From the NCBI GenBank assembly GCA_030523765.1, contig JAUNHX010000003.1:483-64482 (forward strand): a stretch of DNA of 64,000 nucleotides, given 5' to 3'. This DNA is from Bacteroidales bacterium. GTDB lineage: Bacteria; Bacteroidota; Bacteroidia; Bacteroidales; P3. Of the stretch, positions 44,210 to 53,600 are shown one piece after another (position 1 is the first letter of the stretch; each line of letters opens with the position of its first letter). The notes under the pieces were generated by a model, which was given only the letters and a program-made list of their open reading frames with translations, ran no database searches and was not told the origin of the DNA. Position numbers and translations under genes: made by a program.

Positions 44210-46396
44210 TTACTGTTTCACAATCTTAGCAATACGGACACCCGTACGACTTTGGCAGCGAACAATATAGGTGCCGCGACTCCACTGCTCTACATCGAAG
44301 GTGGCAGCCGTTTCTGCTTCGGTGCTAGCCACCAACCGTCCGTCGAGCGAATACACCTCAATCTGGCAGGGAAGATTAGTACCCGTAAGGATAGTAACGC
44401 TATGGGTAGCAGGATTGGGGTAGGAGAGGAGCTTCACCTCAACCTGCTGAGCCTCTTCTATCGAAAGAAGGTCGTAGGCAGCATTAACACAACGCACTGC
44501 ATCAATCTTACCCCAACCCCATACAAGACTCATACTATCGTTGGCCACGAGGGGGCCCGTTTCACTATCGTTACGTGCGGTAGTGAAGATGATTTCTCTA
44601 ATCTGATCAACCGTCAGGTTGGGATTTGCTTGCAGCATCAGTGCCACAACGCCCGTAACAGCGGGGCCACTCATAGAGGTGCCACTCATTCGTTCCCAAG
44701 TAAAGCGAGTGCCGTCAACGCTGATAGCAGCAGCGTGTCCCCCTTGCGGGTTGTCGTAAGAGTGATCCTGATGGTTCACCGAAGAGGCCACCTGATAGCC
44801 AGGAGCCGATATTTCAGGTTTGTTTCGTCCATCAAGCGTAGGGCCATGACTCGAGAAACTGGTTAGGTTGCCCGGCTTATAGGTGCCGTTGCTAATACGG
44901 TCGTGACTGTGGGCAGCAACAGTGATGCATTTCTCAGCACAAGCAGGTTCACCAATACCGTAGTTGTTATCGCCGTTGTAGTGGGCAAAGAAACCGCTCT
45001 GAGAGAACTCGCAGCCAATATTGCCCGCATGATTCTCCAGGTTGCAAACATTCCAAACGTTGACGGTATTGCCCTGAGGGCCTTGAGCCAACATGTGGAG
45101 GCGAATGCCGTTGCCCTTATCTACATTGAGTAATATATGAGGACGTTGGCAAAGAGGGTTGCTCTGCTCTACCATAATGTTCCATCCAAGCGTTTGTCCG
45201 TTCGCCTCGAAGGTCCCCGTTTCGTAAAGGTCGCCATCGTTGGTGTTGAAAATAGGCGAGCGGTACACTACCGAATCGCCAACGGTGATATAGAATCCAG
45301 CACCGAACGACTGTCCCACCTCGCCCCAATAGATAAGCGCTTGGCCCACGCCCGAGCCATAATAGGTGGCTACCGAATAGAGGGTATCGGTGTCGGATTG
45401 GAAAACACGCTTCAAGTGGTAGTAATCGTTACCATTGTTGCCGCCACTGGTTACAAACACAGTGCCGCTATCGCTCCAATGGTTCACCGCCTGACTGAGA
45501 AGGCTAGTGCCGTCGAGGGTAGAGAAGGTATACATTCCCCAACTGCTATTGATAACAAGACGTTTACCCTCTTGGGCAGCCACATTTCTCATCCACACCA
45601 CTTGATCCATCCATCCAGCCTCATCGAGTCGCCACGAACCAAGAAGATACTGCACCTTGGGTGCTTGGCCAACAAACTTGTTGGCGCTCGAGGAAGAGGG
45701 ACGAGTACCAACGCCGCCAATGATACCAGCCACATGGGTGCCGTGCGATCCGTAGCCATAAAGGCCAAAGGTGTCGCCTACTGCCTCGTAGAGTTGCTCG
45801 TAGGTGGTGAGCTCGGTGCCGTAGTCGAACCCTTCAGGAGCCGGACCTGCCGTCCGATAGTGATCCCACGCACGGAGAATACGAGGTTCGCTGCTGCGGT
45901 TGATATTGGGATGTTGATAGTCGAAGCCCCAGTCGGTAATGCCAACCAGCACTCCTTCGCCATTAAAGGCCATAGGCACACCAAGTCCCGCTTGTACGCT
46001 GTCGGTACGAGTGTCGAAGCGGGTATCGTCGCACATCGGCGCCACCTTGTGGGCAACGGAGTATACCACGATATCGGGGTTGCTCTCCAACGATCCCAAT
46101 AGGTGGAGAGGTACACGCAACGCTACGATATCGGCCACACGAGAGGTAACCTTGATACCACTCTTCTCGAAAGCAACTTTGTTGAACGAGGGGGACACCT
46201 TTGCCAGCACTCCCACCATAACCCCCTCCTGGGTTGATTGGATGGAGAGATGATTGGTGAGTTGTTTGGGCATTTTCTCGACCGATTTGGTACGTGCGTA
46301 TTCGTTCATCAGAGCGCGAGTCTCGATGGTGCTTTTGTGCTGTGCTTGAGCCACAACGGCCACCACTAGCATGACAATAATAGCGATTTTCTTCAT
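44210..46396 (-). CDS. subtilisin-like S8 serine peptidase with T9SS sorting domain
   Basis: 728 residues from the ATG at 46396; the frame is open to 46432 but that lies upstream of the -7 box. Signal peptide MKKIAIIVMLVVAVVAQAQ, then a propeptide of about 130 residues. The catalytic triad is Asp155 in ITDWGFDYQHP, His218 in SHGTHVAG and Ser574 in SGTSMSGP. The ~355-residue gap between His and Ser is long and probably holds an inserted beta domain. The C-terminal ~75 residues (LSYPNPATHSVTI to KIVKQ) form a T9SS type A sorting domain, so it should be surface-exposed or released. It is divergent from the giant repeat protein gene. Confidence 0.93.
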   Translation of the reverse strand: MKKIAIIVMLVVAVVAQAQHKSTIETRALMNEYARTKSVEKMPKQLTNHLSIQSTQEGVMVGVLAKVSPSFNKVAFEKSGIKVTSRVADIVALRVPLHLLGSLESNPDIVVYSVAHKVAPMCDDTRFDTRTDSVQAGLGVPMAFNGEGVLVGITDWGFDYQHPNINRSSEPRILRAWDHYRTAGPAPEGFDYGTELTTYEQLYEAVGDTFGLYGYGSHGTHVAGIIGGVGTRPSSSSANKFVGQAPKVQYLLGSWRLDEAGWMDQVVWMRNVAAQEGKRLVINSSWGMYTFSTLDGTSLLSQAVNHWSDSGTVFVTSGGNNGNDYYHLKRVFQSDTDTLYSVATYYGSGVGQALIYWGEVGQSFGAGFYITVGDSVVYRSPIFNTNDGDLYETGTFEANGQTLGWNIMVEQSNPLCQRPHILLNVDKGNGIRLHMLAQGPQGNTVNVWNVCNLENHAGNIGCEFSQSGFFAHYNGDNNYGIGEPACAEKCITVAAHSHDRISNGTYKPGNLTSFSSHGPTLDGRNKPEISAPGYQVASSVNHQDHSYDNPQGGHAAAISVDGTRFTWERMSGTSMSGPAVTGVVALMLQANPNLTVDQIREIIFTTARNDSETGPLVANDSMSLVWGWGKIDAVRCVNAAYDLLSIEEAQQVEVKLLSYPNPATHSVTILTGTNLPCQIEVYSLDGRLVASTEAETAATFDVEQWSRGTYIVRCQSRTGVRIAKIVKQ

Positions 46397-46420
46397 CTTA
46401 TTTGCATAATAATTCAAATT

Positions 46421-46429
46421 GCAAAGATA
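46421..46429 (-). promoter_or_regulatory. promoter -7 element of the subtilisin gene
   Basis: Reads TATCTTTGC on the minus strand, an exact TAnnTTTGC match. The start near 46414 leaves a leader of about 18 nt. Confidence 0.65.
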
Positions 46430-46616
46430 CACTTTTTTTTTGAATAAGATGTTTTTTTATCCTTCGTGACGAAAAAATAATGGCGCCGTTTCTCAATGCT
46501 GTTGTGCTAGGTGCTTGATTCACAATATTAACACCCCTACCTACGATTGTAATAAAGTTAGAACGGAGGGCTATTGGGGATAGGGAGAATCGAGGACAAG
46601 CGTGAAATGTTAAAAA

Positions 46617-46660
46617 GTTAGAGTTAGGTTAGAGTTAGGTAGGACTTAGGTAAGACTTAG
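46617..46660. promoter_or_regulatory. four 11-bp direct repeats, possible response-regulator site
   Basis: Units GTTAGAGTTAG, GTTAGAGTTAG, GTAGGACTTAG and GTAAGACTTAG lie end to end between the divergent subtilisin and giant-protein genes. An 11-bp head-to-tail spacing is what OmpR/PhoB-family response regulators bind. Nearby are a GGCACT...AGTGCC inverted repeat (46689-46733) and the palindrome GAATTTATAAATTC (46753-46766). Confidence 0.5.
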
Positions 46661-46870
46661 ATATTATTTGGAGATGATACTCAAAAAAGGCACTTTTGCA
46701 ATAAGGAAACGAAATTTTGCCAACTTGAGTGCCTCAGTTCTTTTTAAAGGTGGAATTTATAAATTCATTTAATAAACCCCACCCAAAGTACCATTCAAAA
46801 TATTTTTGATTCCCTAACGACTGTAATACTGCAATTTGATTATTTGGTTAAAAAAATGTTCTATTTTCTC

Positions 46871-46902
46871 TTTGTTGGTTATGAAAAAGTTTGTATTTTT
46901 GC
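46871..46902 (+). promoter_or_regulatory. promoter of the giant repeat-protein gene
   Basis: TTTG (46871-46874), a 19-nt spacer and TATTTTTGC (46894-46902) form a full consensus promoter. A start near 46908 leaves a leader of about 300 nt before the likely ATG at 47207. Confidence 0.75.
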
Positions 46903-47044
46903 AGAGTCGTTCCTTGTAAGGTTGAAAGGGTATAAGCCTTTCCTTTCCTCCTGATTTCGACTAGGTTAATACGAAATAGGCTTTTGTGATTTATTAACAA
47001 TGTATGGTGAATAATTATAGATTCAACACCCAATAACTGTTTCT

Positions 47045-47140
47045 CCCCTCAACAAGGGGAACAAGGGCTGCTACGTAATGTACAATTATCACCCTGTTGA
47101 TGGCAACCCAATCCTCCTCCACGCCGAGGAGGTATTGGGT
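47045..47140 (+). promoter_or_regulatory. hairpins in the giant-gene leader
   Basis: A small stem CCCCT...AGGGG near 47045 is followed by a strong one: ACCCAATCCTCCTC (47106-47119) pairs with GAGGAGG and ATTGGGT (47126-47140) with one bulged T and a 6-nt loop. An earlier GAAAGG...CCTTTC stem sits near 46925. They lie in the untranslated leader if the ATG at 47207 is used, so they may control stability or initiation. Confidence 0.45.
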
Positions 47141-47206
47141 ACTATTATTAATAATAAGTTGAGTATGAATTATTTATTTGATAATAAAATTAAAAAATAT
47201 ATGCTT

Positions 47207-50200
47207 ATGAAAAACACAACTACAATCTTTATGAAGAATTGGTTGGCGCTGCTATTGCTGGCAGCGACAACGGTAGTGCCCTGGAACTTGAGGGCAGAAG
47301 TTGTTTATGTTACAGCGCCTACGGTAACCATCGTGAGTGTTACTGATACCTCGGTGACGCTTACGGTACAGCAGAATTATAGTACTAGTGGATTTCCTTC
47401 TTCTCCATTTTATAATTTCACTTTTAGTGATGCGGCAAATCATAGTACTAAGGTAGAATTGACTCCAGGTCATTTTGCGGGCGGTACTGGTACTATACGT
47501 GGATTATCCCCTGGGACAACATATAATATGTGTTTAGTTATTAATTATGGGAGTAAAACAGAAAATGGTATTTCTAATATTTATGAATCTAATACAGCTT
47601 GCCAGTCGTTCACGACAACGGTTAATGGTGTGTATACTGGTTCTACTAATACAGGAGGTGGATCTGCTGTTAATACAGGAAGTTTACCTATTACAACTGA
47701 TTCGGTTTCTACTTGTACGGCACCAAGATCTATTCTGCTCACTCATATTTATGGAGTAACTAATTATCTGATTCAAGCTGATGAATTTTCGAGCGGTAAA
47801 TATGTGATGGATGGCTCGACGGATACGGTGTCGTTTACGAATTCTTCGCAGCCTTATTATGTAAACCTTTTGAATGGTACTTTATATCATGTCTACTTGC
47901 ATAAAGCGTGCGATATTAATAATCAGTATTGGGCTCATATTTCTTCATTGACATTTTTTCCAGATACTATTTTTTTACAGGCTACTGATGTTACCGATAC
48001 CTCGATAATCGTGAGTTGGGACGCAGGTGATGCCATTTCTGCTAACGTTAAATATGTGGCTTCGGGCAGTACCGATACTATTTCGTTTACCACCACAATG
48101 AACACAGCGATGATCTATCCGCTGACCCCTTTGACGGAATACCACATCTATGTGCAGGCAGTATATAATGATACTGTTGGCTACTGGGAAGAGATAACGG
48201 CTACTACCCTAGAGGCGCAGCAGAACAGCGGTCCGCTGTCGCTGACTCTCTGTGATGGCACCTCAATCAACGCCTATTTCCCCATCTATGGTTTCTATAT
48301 GGATGCCTCCCAGCATCTGCAGATGATCTATCCCGACAGTATGCTTACCGCTTTACGTGGGGCAGAGATCACACAGCTTACCTTCTATACGTCCGACCAA
48401 CCATCGTATTCGTTTGATAACATCGTTACGATGTCGATGGCGGTAACCTCGAGTTCGCAGTGTGGCGGATCGTTTGTGCAAGAATCGTTGGAAACCGTTA
48501 GTGTCGATACCGTATTGATTGAAGATTCGATGTATGTGGTAACCTTCGATTCACCTTTTACTTATCCCGCTACGGGTGGCAACCTGCTGCTGGATGTGGA
48601 TGTGCAAGAAGGTAATTCCTATCAAAGTATCTACTTCTTGGGTGTGAATGCCGATGGTATGAGCTATATGACCTATAATTCTAGTACAGGAGGCAGCTCG
48701 TTCCTCCCGAAAGTGACCATCGACTATGAGTTGGTAACCTGCGCTAAGCCTACCGACTTGATGCCGGTGAGTGTGGGGGCCACTACGGCTACCGTTGCTT
48801 GGACAAGCGGCGCTTCGCAGTGGAATGTGAAGTATGTGGCTGCGGGCCAAACCGATACGGTATACCAAACGGTTTCTTCCGTCAACGGTATCACCCTTAG
48901 CGACCTTACTCCCAATCAAACCACCTATTATATATATGTACAAGCCGACTGTGGTGCTACCGACGGCTTGAGCAGATGGGTCTTCACTTCCTTCACTACG
49001 GAGTGCTCCGAGATGCCGGTTCCTTACAATACCAATTTCGAGGAGTTCGCTGAAGGAGTAATGCCCTCCTGCTGGGATGTGAATGACCCCAGCGCAACCA
49101 TGGCTGCGGTATATCAAGATGGCACGATGAGCCATAGCGGCACGCAAATGTTGGCACTAAGCACTGAAGCCGATACAATGGTGGTGCTGCTCCCCGCTTT
49201 CGACAGCTTGAGCAACCTACAGCTGGAGTTTTACGCCAAAACCATCGAGGGTTATGCGATCGATTCGCTTGAGGTGGGTGTGATGGAGAACAACGACTTT
49301 GTTCCTATGGCATCGTTCGTGCTGGGTACTAGCTATCAGAGCGACCCCTATTCGGTGCCCTTCGATACCTATGCTGGCACAGGGGGAAAGATGGCCTTAC
49401 GTGCTTTCTTGCCTGCCAACATGACGCAGTGCGGATTTGTGATCGACGATGTTGTGGTGGATACCATCAGTGACTGTACGCCTGTAAGCAACCTAATTAC
49501 CGACAATTCAACCATCGGAGAACTTCAGGTGTCGTGGAATGCTGGCGCCAACGAAACAGCGTGGGAAGTATGCTATTACTATGAAGGTTCGGACACTACC
49601 ATCCTGCAGGTTTCGACCCCCGGCTTGGTAATCACTGATGTGGAGTTCGACACCACCTATACTGTAAAGGTGAGAGCCAACTGTGGTAACAACAGCTATA
49701 GCAACTGGCGTAGTGCCGAGGTAAGGTCCCGCTGCGATTATGTGATGATTCCTTACGAGGAAGACTTCGAGAATACCGAGCTCTATACCTATCCCTCATG
49801 CTGGGAGATCCAAACCAACTGTAGTTATTACGACGCAAATGTGTATGAAAGCGGATACCAGAGTTCCAAAGCTCTCGAACTCTATTTTGACGGAGAAACC
49901 CCAGAGTATGAGGAATCCTACATCATCGCTATGCTGCCTCCGATGGAGAGTTTGAGTGGCCTGCAGATTGAATTCAACGCTATGACGTATACCCAATCAA
50001 CATTGCAGATAGGTTATATGTTAGGCGGTCAGTTTGTGGAGGTCAGAAGTCAAGCACTGTTGAGTGAATTCGCTAGCGCGCCTTATGTTGTACCGATAAC
50101 TGGTAATACGGGCGACGCTATCCAATTGGCCTTCAGAATGGCCGATACGAACAGCAGTGCTATCGTCTTCGACAACATTGTGGTCGATTATATCCCCTCT

Positions 50201-50671
50201 TGTCCGCAGGTGACTGCACTGACAGCAACTGCCAATGGCACCAACAGTATTGACTTGAGCTGGGAAGTTGGCAGCAGCGAGACAGAGTGGAATGTGGCTT
50301 ACTCGACTTTGGGTAGCAACGATACTACTGTAGTTACGGCTACGACCAATCCGTTTACCCTTACCAACCTTTCGCCTACTACCGTCTATTCGATTGGCGT
50401 CCAAGCACGCTGTAGCGATAGCGATAGCAGTAGCTGGACTTATACCACAGCGATGACCGAAGCTCAGTTCTACCATTTGCCTATAACCAGCAACTTCGAA
50501 AACGATAGTGTGCCTTGGATCTTGGAGAATGGTACTCAGACGAACCATTGGATGATCGGTACGCTGGATAACAACAATGCGATTTTTATTACCAACGATA
50601 ATGCCAACAATACCTATACCATTAATTCATCTTCGGTAGTTTATGCCTATATGCCTGTGGCACTGGATTAG
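47207..50671 (+). CDS. giant FN3/jelly-roll surface protein, N-terminal part up to an amber codon
   Basis: The first section of a giant frame, ending at TAG 50669-50671. The frame is open from 47078, but the ATG at 47207 (or 47231) begins a signal peptide (FMKNWLALLLLAATTVVP). FN3-like domains follow (for example VTDTSVTLTVQQN, VTDTSIIVSWDAG), then the first jelly-roll modules of the cleaved-adhesin / choice-of-anchor J type, starting near 49012 (VPYNTNFEEFAEGVMPSCWD), 49746 and 50470. Such modules bind proteins or glycans in gingipain and haemagglutinin adhesins. The amber lies inside the third module at a position where the fourth has Glu. Coding continues in frame for over 13 kb, so this is either one protein interrupted by a nonsense mutation or error, or a truncated secreted product. 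Confidence 0.85.
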   Translation: MKNTTTIFMKNWLALLLLAATTVVPWNLRAEVVYVTAPTVTIVSVTDTSVTLTVQQNYSTSGFPSSPFYNFTFSDAANHSTKVELTPGHFAGGTGTIRGLSPGTTYNMCLVINYGSKTENGISNIYESNTACQSFTTTVNGVYTGSTNTGGGSAVNTGSLPITTDSVSTCTAPRSILLTHIYGVTNYLIQADEFSSGKYVMDGSTDTVSFTNSSQPYYVNLLNGTLYHVYLHKACDINNQYWAHISSLTFFPDTIFLQATDVTDTSIIVSWDAGDAISANVKYVASGSTDTISFTTTMNTAMIYPLTPLTEYHIYVQAVYNDTVGYWEEITATTLEAQQNSGPLSLTLCDGTSINAYFPIYGFYMDASQHLQMIYPDSMLTALRGAEITQLTFYTSDQPSYSFDNIVTMSMAVTSSSQCGGSFVQESLETVSVDTVLIEDSMYVVTFDSPFTYPATGGNLLLDVDVQEGNSYQSIYFLGVNADGMSYMTYNSSTGGSSFLPKVTIDYELVTCAKPTDLMPVSVGATTATVAWTSGASQWNVKYVAAGQTDTVYQTVSSVNGITLSDLTPNQTTYYIYVQADCGATDGLSRWVFTSFTTECSEMPVPYNTNFEEFAEGVMPSCWDVNDPSATMAAVYQDGTMSHSGTQMLALSTEADTMVVLLPAFDSLSNLQLEFYAKTIEGYAIDSLEVGVMENNDFVPMASFVLGTSYQSDPYSVPFDTYAGTGGKMALRAFLPANMTQCGFVIDDVVVDTISDCTPVSNLITDNSTIGELQVSWNAGANETAWEVCYYYEGSDTTILQVSTPGLVITDVEFDTTYTVKVRANCGNNSYSNWRSAEVRSRCDYVMIPYEEDFENTELYTYPSCWEIQTNCSYYDANVYESGYQSSKALELYFDGETPEYEESYIIAMLPPMESLSGLQIEFNAMTYTQSTLQIGYMLGGQFVEVRSQALLSEFASAPYVVPITGNTGDAIQLAFRMADTNSSAIVFDNIVVDYIPSCPQVTALTATANGTNSIDLSWEVGSSETEWNVAYSTLGSNDTTVVTATTNPFTLTNLSPTTVYSIGVQARCSDSDSSSWTYTTAMTEAQFYHLPITSNFENDSVPWILENGTQTNHWMIGTLDNNNAIFITNDNANNTYTINSSSVVYAYMPVALD

Positions 50672-53600
50672 AGCGGCACGTATGAGTACTCTTTCGACTG
50701 GCGCAGCGTTGGCGAGACAGACTATGACTTTTTACGTGTGGCACTGATGCCTGCAACGACGGAAATGACCGCTGGTAATTATGGCGACTGGACTAACCAA
50801 TCGCTGCCATCAGAAGCTATATCGCTCGATGGTTCTGTCATTCTCAATGACCAAAGCACCTGGACCACCCAGTCGGGAACGTTCAACCTTTCGGAACAAC
50901 AGGTGGGTAACTGGTATTTCGTTCTGTTCTGGATGAATGACTATTCGGTTGGTAACCAACCTCCTGCTGCTGTCGACAATATCGTGCTTGACGTTGTTTC
51001 CTGCGGTGCGGTAGAAGGATTGACGGTTCAGAATATCGGAGAGACGGAGGCAGAGCTGACTTGGGATAGCTCCATTTATGAGGGCACCTTCAGCATTGCC
51101 TGTGTGGCTTCTGGATCGACCGACACCTTATATTATAATAATATTAATGCTTACGGTTATTCGCTGAACAATCTGCAACCTAATACCGAATATACGGTGG
51201 GCGTGAAGATAGTGTGCGATACCCTCCATTCCAGCCAATGGAACTACACTACCTTCACCACCTTGGCTTTGGCCGTTACGGTGCCTTTTGTTGAGAACTT
51301 CGATAGCACCACCCATACCGTTTTCTTTATTCTTGAAAACGGTAGCCAAACCAACTATTGGACCTTTGGCAATCAAGGTAACGCTTCGAACGGTCTCTTC
51401 GTGTCACAGAATGGTACCGATAGCAGTTATAATACCTCTAACTCCTCGACGGTGTTTGCCTATGTTCCTATTGATCTGACGGAGGCTGGCATATATAATT
51501 ATTCCTACGACTGGCGCGGCTGGGGCGAAGGCAGCTACGATTATCTGCGTGTGGCTTTGGTTCCCAACACAGTGGAGTTGACGGCGGGCAACATGAGCAA
51601 TTGGGGTACCTCTACGGTACCGACGGGCGCTATAGCCCTCGACGGCGGAGAGCAGCTGAATCTGCAAAGTGATTGGAACACTGTGGCAAATACGCTTATG
51701 GTGACCGATAACATGCTGGGTCGATGGAATCTGGTGTTCTTCTGGCGCAACGACGGTAGTTCAGGTACTATGCCTGCTGCTGGTATCGACAATATTTCGT
51801 TCACGATGCCTGCCTGCCAGCCCCCATACGCTATTTTGGGTGTGGATTCCACAACAACCTCTGCTGCTTTAGCATGGACTTATCATACCGGCGTCAGCCA
51901 GTGGAATGTGAAATATGTGGCTTCGGGCAGTACCGATACGGTAACTACGACTACCGATACAGCATATATTGCACTGAGCAACCTTACAAGTAGTACCACC
52001 TACTACCTCTATGTGCAGTCGGCTTGTGGTGAAGAGAACAGCACTTGGATTATGGCTCCTTTTGCTACGTTGTGCGAGTATACACAAGTGCCATATGAGT
52101 GTAGTTTCGAAGATGGGTTGCCCTCTTGTTGGTGGAAGGTGAATACCTATGGAACGGATAGTGAACATATCTATATATATAGTAGTACTAACAATGCCCA
52201 TCAAGGAAGCCACTACCTGTATGGTTATTCGTATATGAAAAATCTGTGTTTGGCTCTTCCTCCGTTCGAGAATCTCTCGAATTTGCAGATGACCTTCTAC
52301 CTGCGTGGTACGTATCCCATGTACGATTCGATCTGTGTGGGTGTGATGGAAGACACCAACTTTGTGAGGGTGGAGAAACTGGAGTTTAGCAATGTCTATC
52401 CGACGAATGCCTATAAGGTATCCTTTGCCAACTATACCGGCACGGGTCATCGCCCAACATTCAAAGCTTACGAACAATCCAGTAATGGATACCTCTATCT
52501 CGACGACATCCGTGTGGAAACCATTCCCATCTGTGGTGAGCCTATCAACGTTACGGCCGAGGCTACTACCGACAGTACGGCTCTCGTTCAGTGGGATATC
52601 GACACTTCGGTGGCTGTATGGAATTTGAAATATGTAGATTCGGGTAGCACCGATACAGTTTACGTCAATAATGTGGATACCTGTCGGGCTCTGCTAGGTC
52701 AGCTGGCCGATAATTCTACATTCTATGTATATGTCCAGTCGGTTTGCAGCGATCAAAATACTACCCGCTGGATAATGTCGACCTTTACTACACCTTGTGC
52801 GCTTCGTACGGTTCCCTTCGTGGAGACCTTCGAGTCGTATTCCAACAATAAAATTCCTGGCTGTTGGACTACTTCTGGTATGAGTTCATATATGCGTACC
52901 TCGAATAGTTACGTTCACAACGGCAATCGTGCGTTAGAAGTGATTAGTTATGGCGGCTCCAACGATGCTATCTTGCCTGAATTTGCTGATATCAATACCC
53001 TGATGATGACCTTCTATGCTCGTACTGCTGGTTCGAACAGCGATTCGATTCAGGTGGGTGTGATGGAATCAGGGGTGATGGTGCCTCTGCAGACCTTCAC
53101 GCTGGAAGATTTCTATCAGGAGGATCCCTTCTTGGTGTCGTTTGCCGACTATACCGGTACGGGTAGTCACCCCTGTATACGCTTGTTCAGATCCTCGGGC
53201 TATGGTTATGCTTATATCGACGATATTACCATTGATGTGATTCCCGACTGTATGCCGGTACGCAATATTAGTCTTGACTTTGTTGACGGCAGCAGTGCCG
53301 AACTGAGTTGGAATGCTGGCGGACAAGAATCGGCTTGGAATGTGAAGTATGTGGCCGACGGCGCTACCGATACTACGAGCCTACAGGTACAGACAGCTCA
53401 CCTTGAGTTGAGCAATCTGCAGCCTTCGCAAACCTATCATGTGATGATCCAAGCTGCCTGTGGCAATATCTTGGCCGAATGGAACAGCAAAACGTTTACT
53501 ACTACCTGCGATTACACATCTGTTCCTTATTCGAACGATTTTGAGAGCTGTTCGTCAATGCCTGAATGCTGGAACGAATATGGTTTGTCAACCTATACCC

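Noticed and set aside
46617-46660. Telomere-like TTAG repeats
   Set aside because: Only four units of 11 bp inside a normal divergent intergenic region; nothing suggests a chromosome end.
50669-50671. Genome-wide amber recoding
   Set aside because: TAG ends normal genes here, for example the helicase gene at 8895-8897, so it must be read as stop in this organism.
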